A stretch of 5,571 nucleotides of DNA from Chloroflexia bacterium (GTDB lineage Bacteria; Chloroflexota; Chloroflexia; Thermomicrobiales; UBA6265). Positions 1 through 5,569 of the stretch are shown one piece after another; the stretch's first letter is position 1; each line of letters begins with the position of its first letter. The notes beneath the pieces are model-generated. The model worked only from the letters and a program-made list of their open reading frames with translations. It did not search any database and was not told where the DNA came from. Made by a program: the position numbers and the translations under genes. The stretch lies in the NCBI GenBank assembly GCA_013694885.1, contig JACDBO010000388.1, positions 1 through 5,571 of the forward strand. The letters run 5' to 3'.

Positions 1-79
1 CGCATGCGCCGGTCCCCGGATGGCGAGCGCCGATATGCTTGCCCGGCCATTCACCTACTGTTTGCGACTTGCGACCTGG

Positions 80-112
80 AGATCACCTCGGATTCGGGGT
101 CGCGGGTGATCT
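80..112 (-). terminator. Inverted repeat downstream of the VWA gene, possible transcript-end hairpin
   Basis: The arms AGATCACC (80-87) and GGTGATCT (105-112) are perfectly complementary over 8 bp, with a 17-base loop between them. The repeat lies 63 bases past the stop codon of the VWA gene, where a transcript end is expected. No T-run follows on either strand, so it is not a canonical intrinsic terminator. It could instead stabilise the 3' end or bind a protein. The rest of 1-175 holds no gene that I can support. Confidence 0.35.
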
Positions 113-175
113 TACCGCGTCGCACGATCATACCGCCCCGTTGACCGGCGCGCGGATGTTCGCCGTGGGTGGCAC

Positions 176-1486
176 CTACGTCCGGCGCCCGCGAGAGCGG
201 CGGTGGTCCGCGGCGTATCGCTGCCGGCGCACCGGTTCCGCGAGCGGCACGGAGGCATCGGCCTCGGCGAGCATCAGACTTTCCCGGTGTTCCGCCTGAA
301 CTTCGAAGGTCTGCGCGATTGCGCTCAGCATGGTGGCGGCATCGCGGAACCGGGCACGCGCCTCGACCGTGCGGCCCGCGTAGTCGAGCCGGATCCCCTC
401 ACGCCGCGACAATGCCGCGCGCTCACGCGTTGCCGCTTCGCGAACCTCGTTATCGACCGGTGCTCGCTCCGCTTCCTCGTTGGTGCCAAGCGTGAGCGAC
501 GGCAGCGTCAGCTCGATCGCTTCGCGGCGGTCCGCCGCCGGATCGGCCCAACTCAGCCGAGCCGTGGTGTGCTCGATCGTGCTTGGGTCGCGCGTCTTGG
601 AAACCGTCCAGCAGTCGACGATGAGCACCACCTCGTCGCCGGCGGCGAGGTCGCTCAAATCGACGGTGATTGTCTTGCCAGCGCGACGAGCCGGGAAGGC
701 GTTGAGCAGGTTGCCGTGGACCCGGTGGGGCAGGGTGAGTTCCAGCCGGGGCGCGATCCCGACCATGGTCAGCAAATCGCCGATCTCACGACTGAAGAAC
801 GCGCGGAGTTCCGCGGGCTGTGCGATGTGCTCGTAGTTGCCGCCACCCGCCTCGGCCATGCCGCTGAGCAGGGGTTGGTCATAGTCGTTGCCGACTCCGA
901 TCGTGGTGGTGCTGATTCCACGTCGGCGAAGTTCGGTCGCGTGGTGCATGAGTTGGCCGGGGTCGGTCACCCCGACGTTGGCCTGACCGTCGGTGAGCAG
1001 CAGCGTCCGGCGTGGCCGCGTCGCCCCATCACTCCGCTGGCCATCGCTATCTGGAGTCGACGCCAGTTCCTGACAACCCGCAAGCCAGCCGCCGCAGAGG
1101 TCCGTCGAGCCGCCAGTGTCGATGCCCTGGAGGGCGAGGCGCAGCGTGGTCCTGGTACGCTCGGTCGCCGGTTGGAGTGGCTGCACCGTCTCGATCGTGT
1201 TGTCGAAGACGACCAGCGCGGCGCGATCATCGTCGCGAAGCTGACGGGCGGCAACGTCGACGGCTTCCTTGGCGAGGTCGAGTTTGCCGCCGCCCATCGA
1301 GCCGGAGCGGTCAAGGACGAAGGCGACGTCGAGGGGAACGCGGCGGCGCCCCGGTGTGGGCAGGGGTGTAGACGCGGTAATACGGAGCATGAGCGCCGAT
1401 TGCCCGCCTTCACCGGCCACAACTGACCGCTCCCAGCGCGCGGTGATGTCGAGACCGTTGGATGAAGGTGACTGTGGCGATGACAT
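176..1486 (-). CDS. VWA (von Willebrand factor A) domain protein with intact MIDAS, cytosolic
   Basis: This 436-residue protein carries a von Willebrand A domain from about residue 51 to 240. The metal-ion-dependent adhesion site is complete: DRSGSM at 59-64 (D59, S61, S63), a threonine in GGSTDL (T128) and TDG at 165-167 (D166). VWA domains of this type bind a divalent cation and dock protein partners; the partner here is unknown. Residues about 244-333 look beta-rich. Residues about 336-425 are rich in Ala, Arg and Glu and look helical, and the end is basic (RRSRGRRT). There is no signal peptide or membrane segment, so it is probably cytosolic. The start is well fixed by AAGGAGGA at 1493-1500, 6-7 bases before the ATG. 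It lies 120 bases behind the MerR-type gene on the same strand, suggesting co-transcription and control by that regulator. No AAA+ ATPase gene, a common VWA partner, is present in the window. Domain call is firm; biological role is unknown. Confidence 0.9.
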   Translation of the reverse strand: MSSPQSPSSNGLDITARWERSVVAGEGGQSALMLRITASTPLPTPGRRRVPLDVAFVLDRSGSMGGGKLDLAKEAVDVAARQLRDDDRAALVVFDNTIETVQPLQPATERTRTTLRLALQGIDTGGSTDLCGGWLAGCQELASTPDSDGQRSDGATRPRRTLLLTDGQANVGVTDPGQLMHHATELRRRGISTTTIGVGNDYDQPLLSGMAEAGGGNYEHIAQPAELRAFFSREIGDLLTMVGIAPRLELTLPHRVHGNLLNAFPARRAGKTITVDLSDLAAGDEVVLIVDCWTVSKTRDPSTIEHTTARLSWADPAADRREAIELTLPSLTLGTNEEAERAPVDNEVREAATRERAALSRREGIRLDYAGRTVEARARFRDAATMLSAIAQTFEVQAEHRESLMLAEADASVPLAEPVRRQRYAADHRRSRGRRT

Positions 1487-1492
1487 GGTGGG

Positions 1493-1500
1493 TCCTCCTT
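1493..1500 (-). promoter_or_regulatory. Strong ribosome binding site of the VWA gene
   Basis: The minus strand reads AAGGAGGA directly before CCCACC and the ATG. This is a near-perfect Shine-Dalgarno match at good spacing and decides the VWA start. It suggests efficient translation independent of the upstream cistron. Confidence 0.8.
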
Positions 1501-1606
1501 GCGGGTAGCCGGATCTCTTTCAGGCCACATTCGGACAATCGGGTTGGTGTCTGCCGATACTTCAGAACGGGATTCATCGCCTCCTTGTTCGTGACCTGGA
1601 CCGCCG

Positions 1607-2215
1607 CTAGCCAAGAATCCGCCTCGCCCAGGCGATCAGCCCGTCAATCTGCTCGGCCCGGCGCTGGTAGGTCTCCTCGCGGATCAGCAGCTCGGCTTCG
1701 GCGGTGATCGCCAACCGCCGCCAGGTCGACGGTTCAGCCAATTCCAGCGCCGCGGCGGATGCCGGTGGCGCGTCCTCCGCGAGGGCATGGTCCGGCCCGG
1801 ACGGTGCGCGCCCGTGGTGCGACGAACGCGGTGGGCTCATGATCGGCTGAGTGATCTCGTTGAGGTCACGATGCCGCACCCGCGCGATGTAGTCGGCCGC
1901 GCTGTCGACCGGGCCCGTAGCGGCCAGTTCGTCGGTCCGCGCCAGCGCCGCGCGCACGTCCTGGTCACTGAGTCCGGCGACACGGTGGCGAATCTCGCGG
2001 AGGGGCAGGTAGGCGTCCTTGAGCCGTCCGATCAGCCGGAGCCGGTCGAGGTGCCCCGGCGTGTACGCACTGCGAGGGCCGCCGCCGACTGCTGGCGGCA
2101 GCAACCCTTCGGCGATGTAGTAACGGACCGTCCGCACAGTCACGCCGGCCTGGTCGGTCAGTTCGTCCAGACTGTAGGTCCGCTCATGTTCCCGGTTTGC
2201 GCGATCTCTGGTCAT
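1607..2215 (-). CDS. MerR-family transcriptional regulator
   Basis: This 202-residue protein has an N-terminal winged helix-turn-helix of the MerR type: YSLDELTDQAGVTVRTVRYY at 14-33, then GLLPP at 37-41 and a wing around RSAYTP (48-53). A helix with LREIRHRVAGLS (72-83) fits the usual MerR second helical region. A Pro/Ala/Ser-rich linker (about 124-160) leads to a C-terminal segment, WRRLAITAEAELLIR and beyond (about 165-202), which should be the effector or dimer part. There are no cysteine or histidine clusters for metal binding, so the inducer is unknown. The ATG at 2215 is chosen because GGGAAG (2221-2226) lies 5 bases before it. An upstream in-frame ATG at 2266 would add 17 residues, but has only a weak Shine-Dalgarno and lies about 10 bases from the predicted transcript start. 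It probably controls itself and the VWA gene through the palindrome at 2295-2310. Confidence 0.88.
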   Translation of the reverse strand: MTRDRANREHERTYSLDELTDQAGVTVRTVRYYIAEGLLPPAVGGGPRSAYTPGHLDRLRLIGRLKDAYLPLREIRHRVAGLSDQDVRAALARTDELAATGPVDSAADYIARVRHRDLNEITQPIMSPPRSSHHGRAPSGPDHALAEDAPPASAAALELAEPSTWRRLAITAEAELLIREETYQRRAEQIDGLIAWARRILG

Positions 2216-2282
2216 GACCACTTCCCATCGTTCGACGCGCCCGAACTGGGTCTCGACCACACTCATGGTGTCGACATCCGTT

Positions 2283-2311
2283 ATCTTATCAGTGTGACGT
2301 TATAGTGTCAA
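2283..2311 (-). promoter_or_regulatory. Promoter of the merR-VWA unit
   Basis: On the minus strand a perfect TTGACA (-35, 2306-2311) is followed by a 17-base spacer and TAAGAT (-10, 2283-2288; 4 of 6 consensus bases). The predicted transcript start is near 2276. The spacing is the normal 17 bp rather than the stretched 19-20 bp of MerR-activated promoters, so the regulator is more likely to repress than to activate by DNA distortion. The surrounding 60 bases are about 42% GC, much lower than the coding DNA around them. Confidence 0.65.
2295..2310. promoter_or_regulatory. Palindromic operator candidate for the MerR-type regulator
   Basis: TGACGTTATAGTGTCA is an interrupted palindrome of the form TGAC-N2-TATA-N2-GTCA, with 12 of 16 positions symmetric. 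It covers five bases of the -35 box and most of the adjoining spacer of the merR promoter. That is where MerR-family dimers usually bind. Binding by this regulator is inferred from position and symmetry only. Confidence 0.55.
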
Positions 2312-2331
2312 TTTATGGCGTCGGACGGTGG

Positions 2332-2340
2332 TGCTACAAT
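2332..2340 (+). promoter_or_regulatory. Extended -10 promoter candidate for the plus-strand genes
   Basis: TGCTACAAT matches an extended -10 element (TGnTATAAT with one mismatch). At 17 bases upstream the -35 position reads TTTATG, a weak match of the kind extended -10 promoters tolerate. It would start a transcript near 2347, with a leader of about 80 bases before the CoA-transferase. It diverges from the merR promoter, with the palindrome about 20 bases away, so one bound protein might affect both. Confidence 0.45.
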
Positions 2341-2426
2341 CGCCCGCCGTACTTCAATGGTGATCTCCGCGCGCACGAGCCGAACGCAGTCAGCACAGCG
2401 AAAAAGCGACAGAATGAGGGGGAGAC

Positions 2427-3674
2427 GTGAGTGAGCGAGACGCGGCGCCGTCGCCGCTGGCCGGGGTGCGGGTGGTCGATCTGACGCGGGTGATGACCGG
2501 GCCCTACGCGGCGATGATGCTCGGCGACCTCGGCGCCGACGTGGTGAAGATCGAGCAGCCGGGCACGGGGGATGACACCCGCCACTGGGGGCCGCCCTTC
2601 GTCGGCGGCGAGGCCAGCTACTTCCTCTCCGTCAACCGCAACAAGCGCTCGCTGGCGCTCGATCTCAAGTCCGAGGGCGGCCGTGAGGTGCTCTGGCGTC
2701 TCATCGACGAGGCCGATGTCCTGCTCGAGAATTTCTCGCCGGGGACGATGGAGCGGCTCGGATTCGGGTACGAGGCGGTCAGCGCGCGGCGACCGGAGCT
2801 GATCTACGCCTCGATCTCCGGCTTCGGGCAGACCGGCCCCTCTCGCCGGCGGACCGCCTACGACCTGATCCTGCAGGGGATGGGCGGGATGATGAGCGTC
2901 ACCGGCTTCGCTGGCGGGGAGCCGACCAAGCTCGGGGTGCCGATCGCCGACATCGCCGCCGGGATGTTCTGCGCCTTCGCCGTCGCCGGCGCCCTCTTCG
3001 GCCGCGAGCGCAACCCGGATCGGCATGGCCAGTACATCGACACCTCGATGCTCGGCGGGCAGATCGCGCTGCTGACCTACCAGGCCAGCATCTACCTGAC
3101 CACCGGCACGGTCCCGAAACCGCTCGGCAACGCCCACCCGACAATCGTCCCGTACGACACCTACGCGACGGCGGACGGCTATGTCAACATCGCCGCCGGC
3201 AATGACAGCCTGTGGCGGCGCTTCTGCGGCGCCTTCGGGCTGGAGGCGCTGATCGACGACCCGCGCTGCCGCACCAACCCCGACCGCGTCGGCAACCGCG
3301 ACGTGGTCAACGCGCTCGTCAGTGAAGCGCTGCGAACGGTGACGTCGGCGGAGGCGGTCCGCCGCTGCGACGAGTGCGGCGTCCCCTGCGGCCCGATCCA
3401 GGATGTGGCCGAGGTCTTCGCCGACCCCCAGGTGCACGATCAGGAGCTGGTGCGCGAGGTGGAGCACCCGACCGTCGGCTCGCTGGCGCTGACCGGCTTC
3501 CCCTACCACTTCCACGGTACCCCACTCGAGATCCGCCACCCCCCACCGCTGCTCGGCCAGCACACTGCCGAAGTGCTGGCTGAACTGGGATACGACGCGG
3601 AACAGATCGAGGCGCTCATTGCAATGGGAGCTGTGCAGGTGGTTAAGCCGGCGAACGACGAATCGACGTGGTGA
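2427..3674 (+). CDS. CaiB/BaiF family (family III) CoA-transferase
   Basis: This 415-residue protein matches family III CoA-transferases over its whole length, and its size is usual for the family. These enzymes move CoA between carboxylic acids through an aspartyl-CoA anhydride. Visible hallmarks are the N-terminal LAGVRVVDLTRVMTGPYA (11-28), LGADVVKIEQPGTGD (35-49), NKRSLALDLKSEGG (72-85), DVLLENFSPG (97-106) and SGFGQTGP (131-138). D175 in VPIADIAAG aligns with the catalytic Asp169 of formyl-CoA transferase. The glycine-rich GGGGQ loop of the formyl-CoA enzymes is absent. GNAHPTIVPYDTY (234-246) instead resembles succinyl-CoA-dependent dicarboxylate and hydroxymethylglutarate transferases, so a dicarboxylate acceptor is possible; the substrate cannot be read from sequence. 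The family's usual ending, PLLGQHTAEVLAELGYD, is followed by a 12-residue tail after GAV. The start is GTG, preceded by GAGGGGGAG (2416-2424). Its stop overlaps the start of the next gene. The protein should be cytosolic. Confidence 0.92.
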   Translation: MSERDAAPSPLAGVRVVDLTRVMTGPYAAMMLGDLGADVVKIEQPGTGDDTRHWGPPFVGGEASYFLSVNRNKRSLALDLKSEGGREVLWRLIDEADVLLENFSPGTMERLGFGYEAVSARRPELIYASISGFGQTGPSRRRTAYDLILQGMGGMMSVTGFAGGEPTKLGVPIADIAAGMFCAFAVAGALFGRERNPDRHGQYIDTSMLGGQIALLTYQASIYLTTGTVPKPLGNAHPTIVPYDTYATADGYVNIAAGNDSLWRRFCGAFGLEALIDDPRCRTNPDRVGNRDVVNALVSEALRTVTSAEAVRRCDECGVPCGPIQDVAEVFADPQVHDQELVREVEHPTVGSLALTGFPYHFHGTPLEIRHPPPLLGQHTAEVLAELGYDAEQIEALIAMGAVQVVKPANDESTW

Positions 3675-4003
3675 GCAGGCGCCAGGAGCGACAATATGAC
3701 ATCGATCTTGGAGAGGGCGGCTTTATTCGTGTTCGGCGCACGAACATCCGCGACAAGATCATTGCCTTCACCGCTCAGTACGAGCCATTCGTCGAAGGGT
3801 GGTTTCGACCAGCAGTGCGCTACGATACAGCGCATGGCCGCGCGCATCGCGATACGCTCGATTGGGATGGCCGGCCGATTCGCGGATTGAAAGAGTGGCT
3901 GCCGGTGTCGATGAACTTCAACGAAGCCTTCACATTCGCGGAACAAGACCTGAAGACGAATTGGCTCAAGTATCTAACCGCGTTTCTCAGGAGACGACGA
4001 TGA
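3668..4003 (+). CDS. Small conserved-type protein of unknown function, first gene of an overlapping pair (possibly DUF7718-like)
   Basis: This encodes 111 residues from GTG at 3668, or 110 from the adjacent GTG at 3671. It overlaps the CoA-transferase stop by 7 or 4 bases, so translation is probably coupled; no good Shine-Dalgarno is visible. The protein reads as a compact alpha/beta domain. A basic N-terminal half (SRRQERQYDIDLGEGGF, RVRRTNIRDK) leads to strands IIAFTAQYE (31-39) and AVRYDTAHGRAHRDTLDWDG (49-68). A helix NEAFTFAEQDLKTNWLKYL (85-103) and a tail of four arginines close it. The cluster D53, H56, H60, D62 in RYDTAHGRAHRD is the most likely functional site. From memory the pattern resembles a domain of unknown function seen in short proteins (DUF7718), but I could not check. 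GC is about 50%, unlike its flanks. A toxin-like role is possible but unproven. Confidence 0.75.
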   Translation: MVSRRQERQYDIDLGEGGFIRVRRTNIRDKIIAFTAQYEPFVEGWFRPAVRYDTAHGRAHRDTLDWDGRPIRGLKEWLPVSMNFNEAFTFAEQDLKTNWLKYLTAFLRRRR

Positions 4004-4332
4004 GCACCAAACATGTCTCCTCATTGCCGATCGAGAAGGTCGAAGGCGTATCGGAAGCCGTCATCGATCGCCAGATCGACTTGTTCATTGCGCTCATGCA
4101 TGCCGACATCGCTGACCCTACCATGCTGGACGGTGTTCCCAACCGAGCGTCGCTGGCATTGATCCCTGACGACGACCCAGAAGTGGCCGACTATGCGCTC
4201 CAGGCTGGCTGGGCCGGGGTCAAGCGGGGCAAGAACGTCTACTTTCTGCACCTGACGCGTGATGCGGACGGGGCAATCACCATCAAGTGGCCCGCGGACA
4301 TGTTGCCGCCACTGGATCGAGACAACCAGTGA
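4000..4332 (+). CDS. Small protein of unknown function, second gene of the overlapping pair (possibly DUF5647-like)
   Basis: This encodes 110 residues from the ATG at 4000. The frame is open further upstream, but this start is favoured for two reasons: AGGAGA (3989-3994) lies 5 bases before it, and the ATGA overlap with the previous gene's stop is typical of coupled cistrons. The N-terminal helix (about 20-36, VIDRQIDLFIALMHADI) is followed by LDGVPNRASLALIPDDDPEV (43-62). A second helix (about 62-75) and a strand GKNVYFLHLTRD (77-88) complete an apparent alpha/beta fold. The IPDDDPE acidic turn and the GKxVYFLHL strand resemble, from memory, the DUF5647 family; this is not verified. There are no cysteines, no signal peptide and no membrane segment. 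The net acidic composition contrasts with the basic protein encoded just before, which would suit a binding partner. Composition is AT-richer than the following gene. Confidence 0.78.
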   Translation: MSTKHVSSLPIEKVEGVSEAVIDRQIDLFIALMHADIADPTMLDGVPNRASLALIPDDDPEVADYALQAGWAGVKRGKNVYFLHLTRDADGAITIKWPADMLPPLDRDNQ

Positions 4333-4363
4333 GCCGACGTTCGACGACGTTCACGAGTCGCCG

Positions 4364-5527
4364 ATGAAGTACCGAAATCCGGCGGAGTTGGGGTTCGACG
4401 TCGCGGCGCTGGATGAGGCGTGGGTCTCGCTGGTGCGCGGCGCGGAGGCGGGCGCGTTCGGCGGGGCGGTGGCGCTGGTCGCGCGGCACGGGCAGGTCGC
4501 GCTGCACCGGGCGACGGGGTGGGCGGTCCGCGAGCCGGCGGAAGAGCGGTCGCCGATGGGGACCGACGCGATCTTCGACCTCGCCTCGCTGACCAAAGTA
4601 ACGGCGACGCTGCCCTCCGTGCTGACGCTGGTCGCGGACGGGCGGATCGATCTCGACCAGCCGGTCGGCGAGCTCGTGCCCGAGTTCGGGGTCGCGGGCG
4701 ACAAGCGCGAGGTGACGATCGCGCGGCTGCTGGCGCACACCGCCGGGCTGCTCGCCTGGCGGGCCTTCTACCTCGACGGCACGGGTATCGACCGCTATCT
4801 GGCGGCCATCGCCACCGGCCAGCCGGAGCGTCCGCCGGGGCGGGAGGTCGTCTACAGCGACCCCAACTTCATCCTGCTCGGCGAGGTCGTGCGGCGGGTC
4901 AGCGGCGAACCGGTCGCCGGCTACGCGGCGCGCACGGTCTTCACGCCGCTGGGGATGGTCGACACCGGGTATCTGCCGCCGCGGGCGCTGTGGGCGCGGA
5001 TCGCGGCGACCGAGCGCGGCAACCCGTTCGAGGCGGCGAAAGAAGGGGACCGCGCCGGCCGTTTCCCGCACTGGCGCAGCGGGTTGATCCGGGGCGAGGT
5101 CCACGACGGCAACGCCTGGTACGGGCTGGGCGGCGTCGCCGGTCACGCCGGGCTCTTCGGCACAGCCATCGATCTGGCCCGCTACGGGCAGTGCTGGCTC
5201 AACGGCGGGGCGCTGGACGGCGTCCGCCTGCTCCCCGAGGCCATCGTCGCCGCGGCGACGCGCGAGCAGCCGCCGGAGAGGTCGGAACGCGGGCTGGGCT
5301 GGCGTCTGGCGCCGCGCGGCGAGGAGATCGACCCCGACGATTCCGGCCGGGGGCTGGGCCCGCGCGCGTTCGGTCACACCGGTTTCACCGGCACCTCGCT
5401 CTGGATCGATCCGGACAAGGACCTCGTCCTGGTGCTGCTCACCAACCGCGTCCACCCCGAGGTGCGGGACGACTACCTCCCGATTCGGTCAGCGTTCACG
5501 GCGGCCGTGGCCGGCGCAGCCAGCTGA
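4364..5527 (+). CDS. Serine hydrolase of the beta-lactamase (class C/AmpC-like) family
   Basis: This 387-residue protein has the beta-lactamase/penicillin-binding protein fold. The catalytic SxxK is SLTK at 75-78 (S75 nucleophile, K78), the YxN-type motif is YSD at 164-166, and the KTG-type motif is HTG at 338-340 (FGHTGFTG). LLAHTAGL (122-129) and VHDGNAW (246-252) followed by GGVAGHAGLF (256-265) are typical of AmpC-like esterases and peptidases such as the YbbE/YfeW group, rather than of antibiotic-degrading enzymes. Substrates in this family include esters, peptides and muropeptides; which one applies here is unknown. There is no N-terminal signal peptide, so it is probably cytosolic, unlike true class C beta-lactamases. 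The ATG at 4364 is chosen because homology starts right after it (NPAELGFD). The frame stays open to 4259, but that stretch overlaps the upstream gene. The Shine-Dalgarno is weak. The gap to the upstream small gene is 31 bases. GC is very high (51 of 60 bases at 4441-4500). Confidence 0.9.
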   Translation: MKYRNPAELGFDVAALDEAWVSLVRGAEAGAFGGAVALVARHGQVALHRATGWAVREPAEERSPMGTDAIFDLASLTKVTATLPSVLTLVADGRIDLDQPVGELVPEFGVAGDKREVTIARLLAHTAGLLAWRAFYLDGTGIDRYLAAIATGQPERPPGREVVYSDPNFILLGEVVRRVSGEPVAGYAARTVFTPLGMVDTGYLPPRALWARIAATERGNPFEAAKEGDRAGRFPHWRSGLIRGEVHDGNAWYGLGGVAGHAGLFGTAIDLARYGQCWLNGGALDGVRLLPEAIVAAATREQPPERSERGLGWRLAPRGEEIDPDDSGRGLGPRAFGHTGFTGTSLWIDPDKDLVLVLLTNRVHPEVRDDYLPIRSAFTAAVAGAAS

Positions 5528-5544
5528 GGACTCAGGACTCAGGA
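5527..5544 (+). repeat. Short tandem repeat AGGACTC just after the serine hydrolase stop
   Basis: AGGACTC occurs twice head to tail (5527-5533, 5534-5540) and is followed by a partial copy, AGGA (5541-5544). The array starts in the stop codon itself. Such 7-base arrays in an intergenic spot may belong to a dispersed genomic repeat, but only this copy is visible here. Confidence 0.6.
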
Positions 5545-5551
5545 AGTGGCC

Positions 5552-5569
5552 CGGGTTACTAAGTACCCG
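5552..5569 (+). terminator. Weak hairpin near the window edge, possible end of the plus-strand transcript
   Basis: CGGGT (5552-5556) can pair with ACCCG (5565-5569) around an 8-base loop, TACTAAGT. It lies 24 bases past the serine hydrolase stop, a sensible place for a terminator. The stem is only 5 bp, and the window ends before any T-run could be seen, so the call is tentative. Confidence 0.3.

Noticed and set aside
70..118. Possible tRNA-like fold around the inverted repeat
   Set aside because: The GATTCGGGG segment hints at a T-loop, but no T-arm, anticodon arm or acceptor pairing of the right size could be drawn.
203..1426. Long open plus-strand frame (407 codons) opposite the VWA gene
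   Set aside because: It is a shadow frame of GC-rich coding DNA. The product has no recognisable domain, while the opposite strand has an intact VWA domain and a strong ribosome binding site.
1787..2305. Plus-strand frame opposite the MerR gene
   Set aside because: No domain or ribosome binding site. It covers the regulator's promoter and is best explained as an antisense shadow.
2334..3563. Long open minus-strand frame (409 codons) opposite the CoA-transferase
   Set aside because: The product is low-complexity, rich in Arg, Ala, Val and Gly, with no domain. The plus strand encodes a full-length, well-conserved enzyme.
3799..3999. Upstream extension of the second small gene
   Set aside because: It overlaps the first small gene, and the ATG at 4000 has a good Shine-Dalgarno and an ATGA coupling to the first gene's stop.
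4259..4363. Upstream extension of the serine hydrolase frame
   Set aside because: It lies almost wholly inside the preceding small gene and shows no family similarity. The conserved N-terminus begins right after the ATG at 4364.
4283..5455. Minus-strand frame opposite the serine hydrolase
   Set aside because: It is Arg/Pro-rich without motifs, as expected from the antisense of a gene with very high third-position GC.
4420..5562. Plus-strand frame in another phase over the serine hydrolase
   Set aside because: The product is almost entirely Arg, Ala and Gly. The other phase holds the SxxK, YSD and HTG motifs in order.
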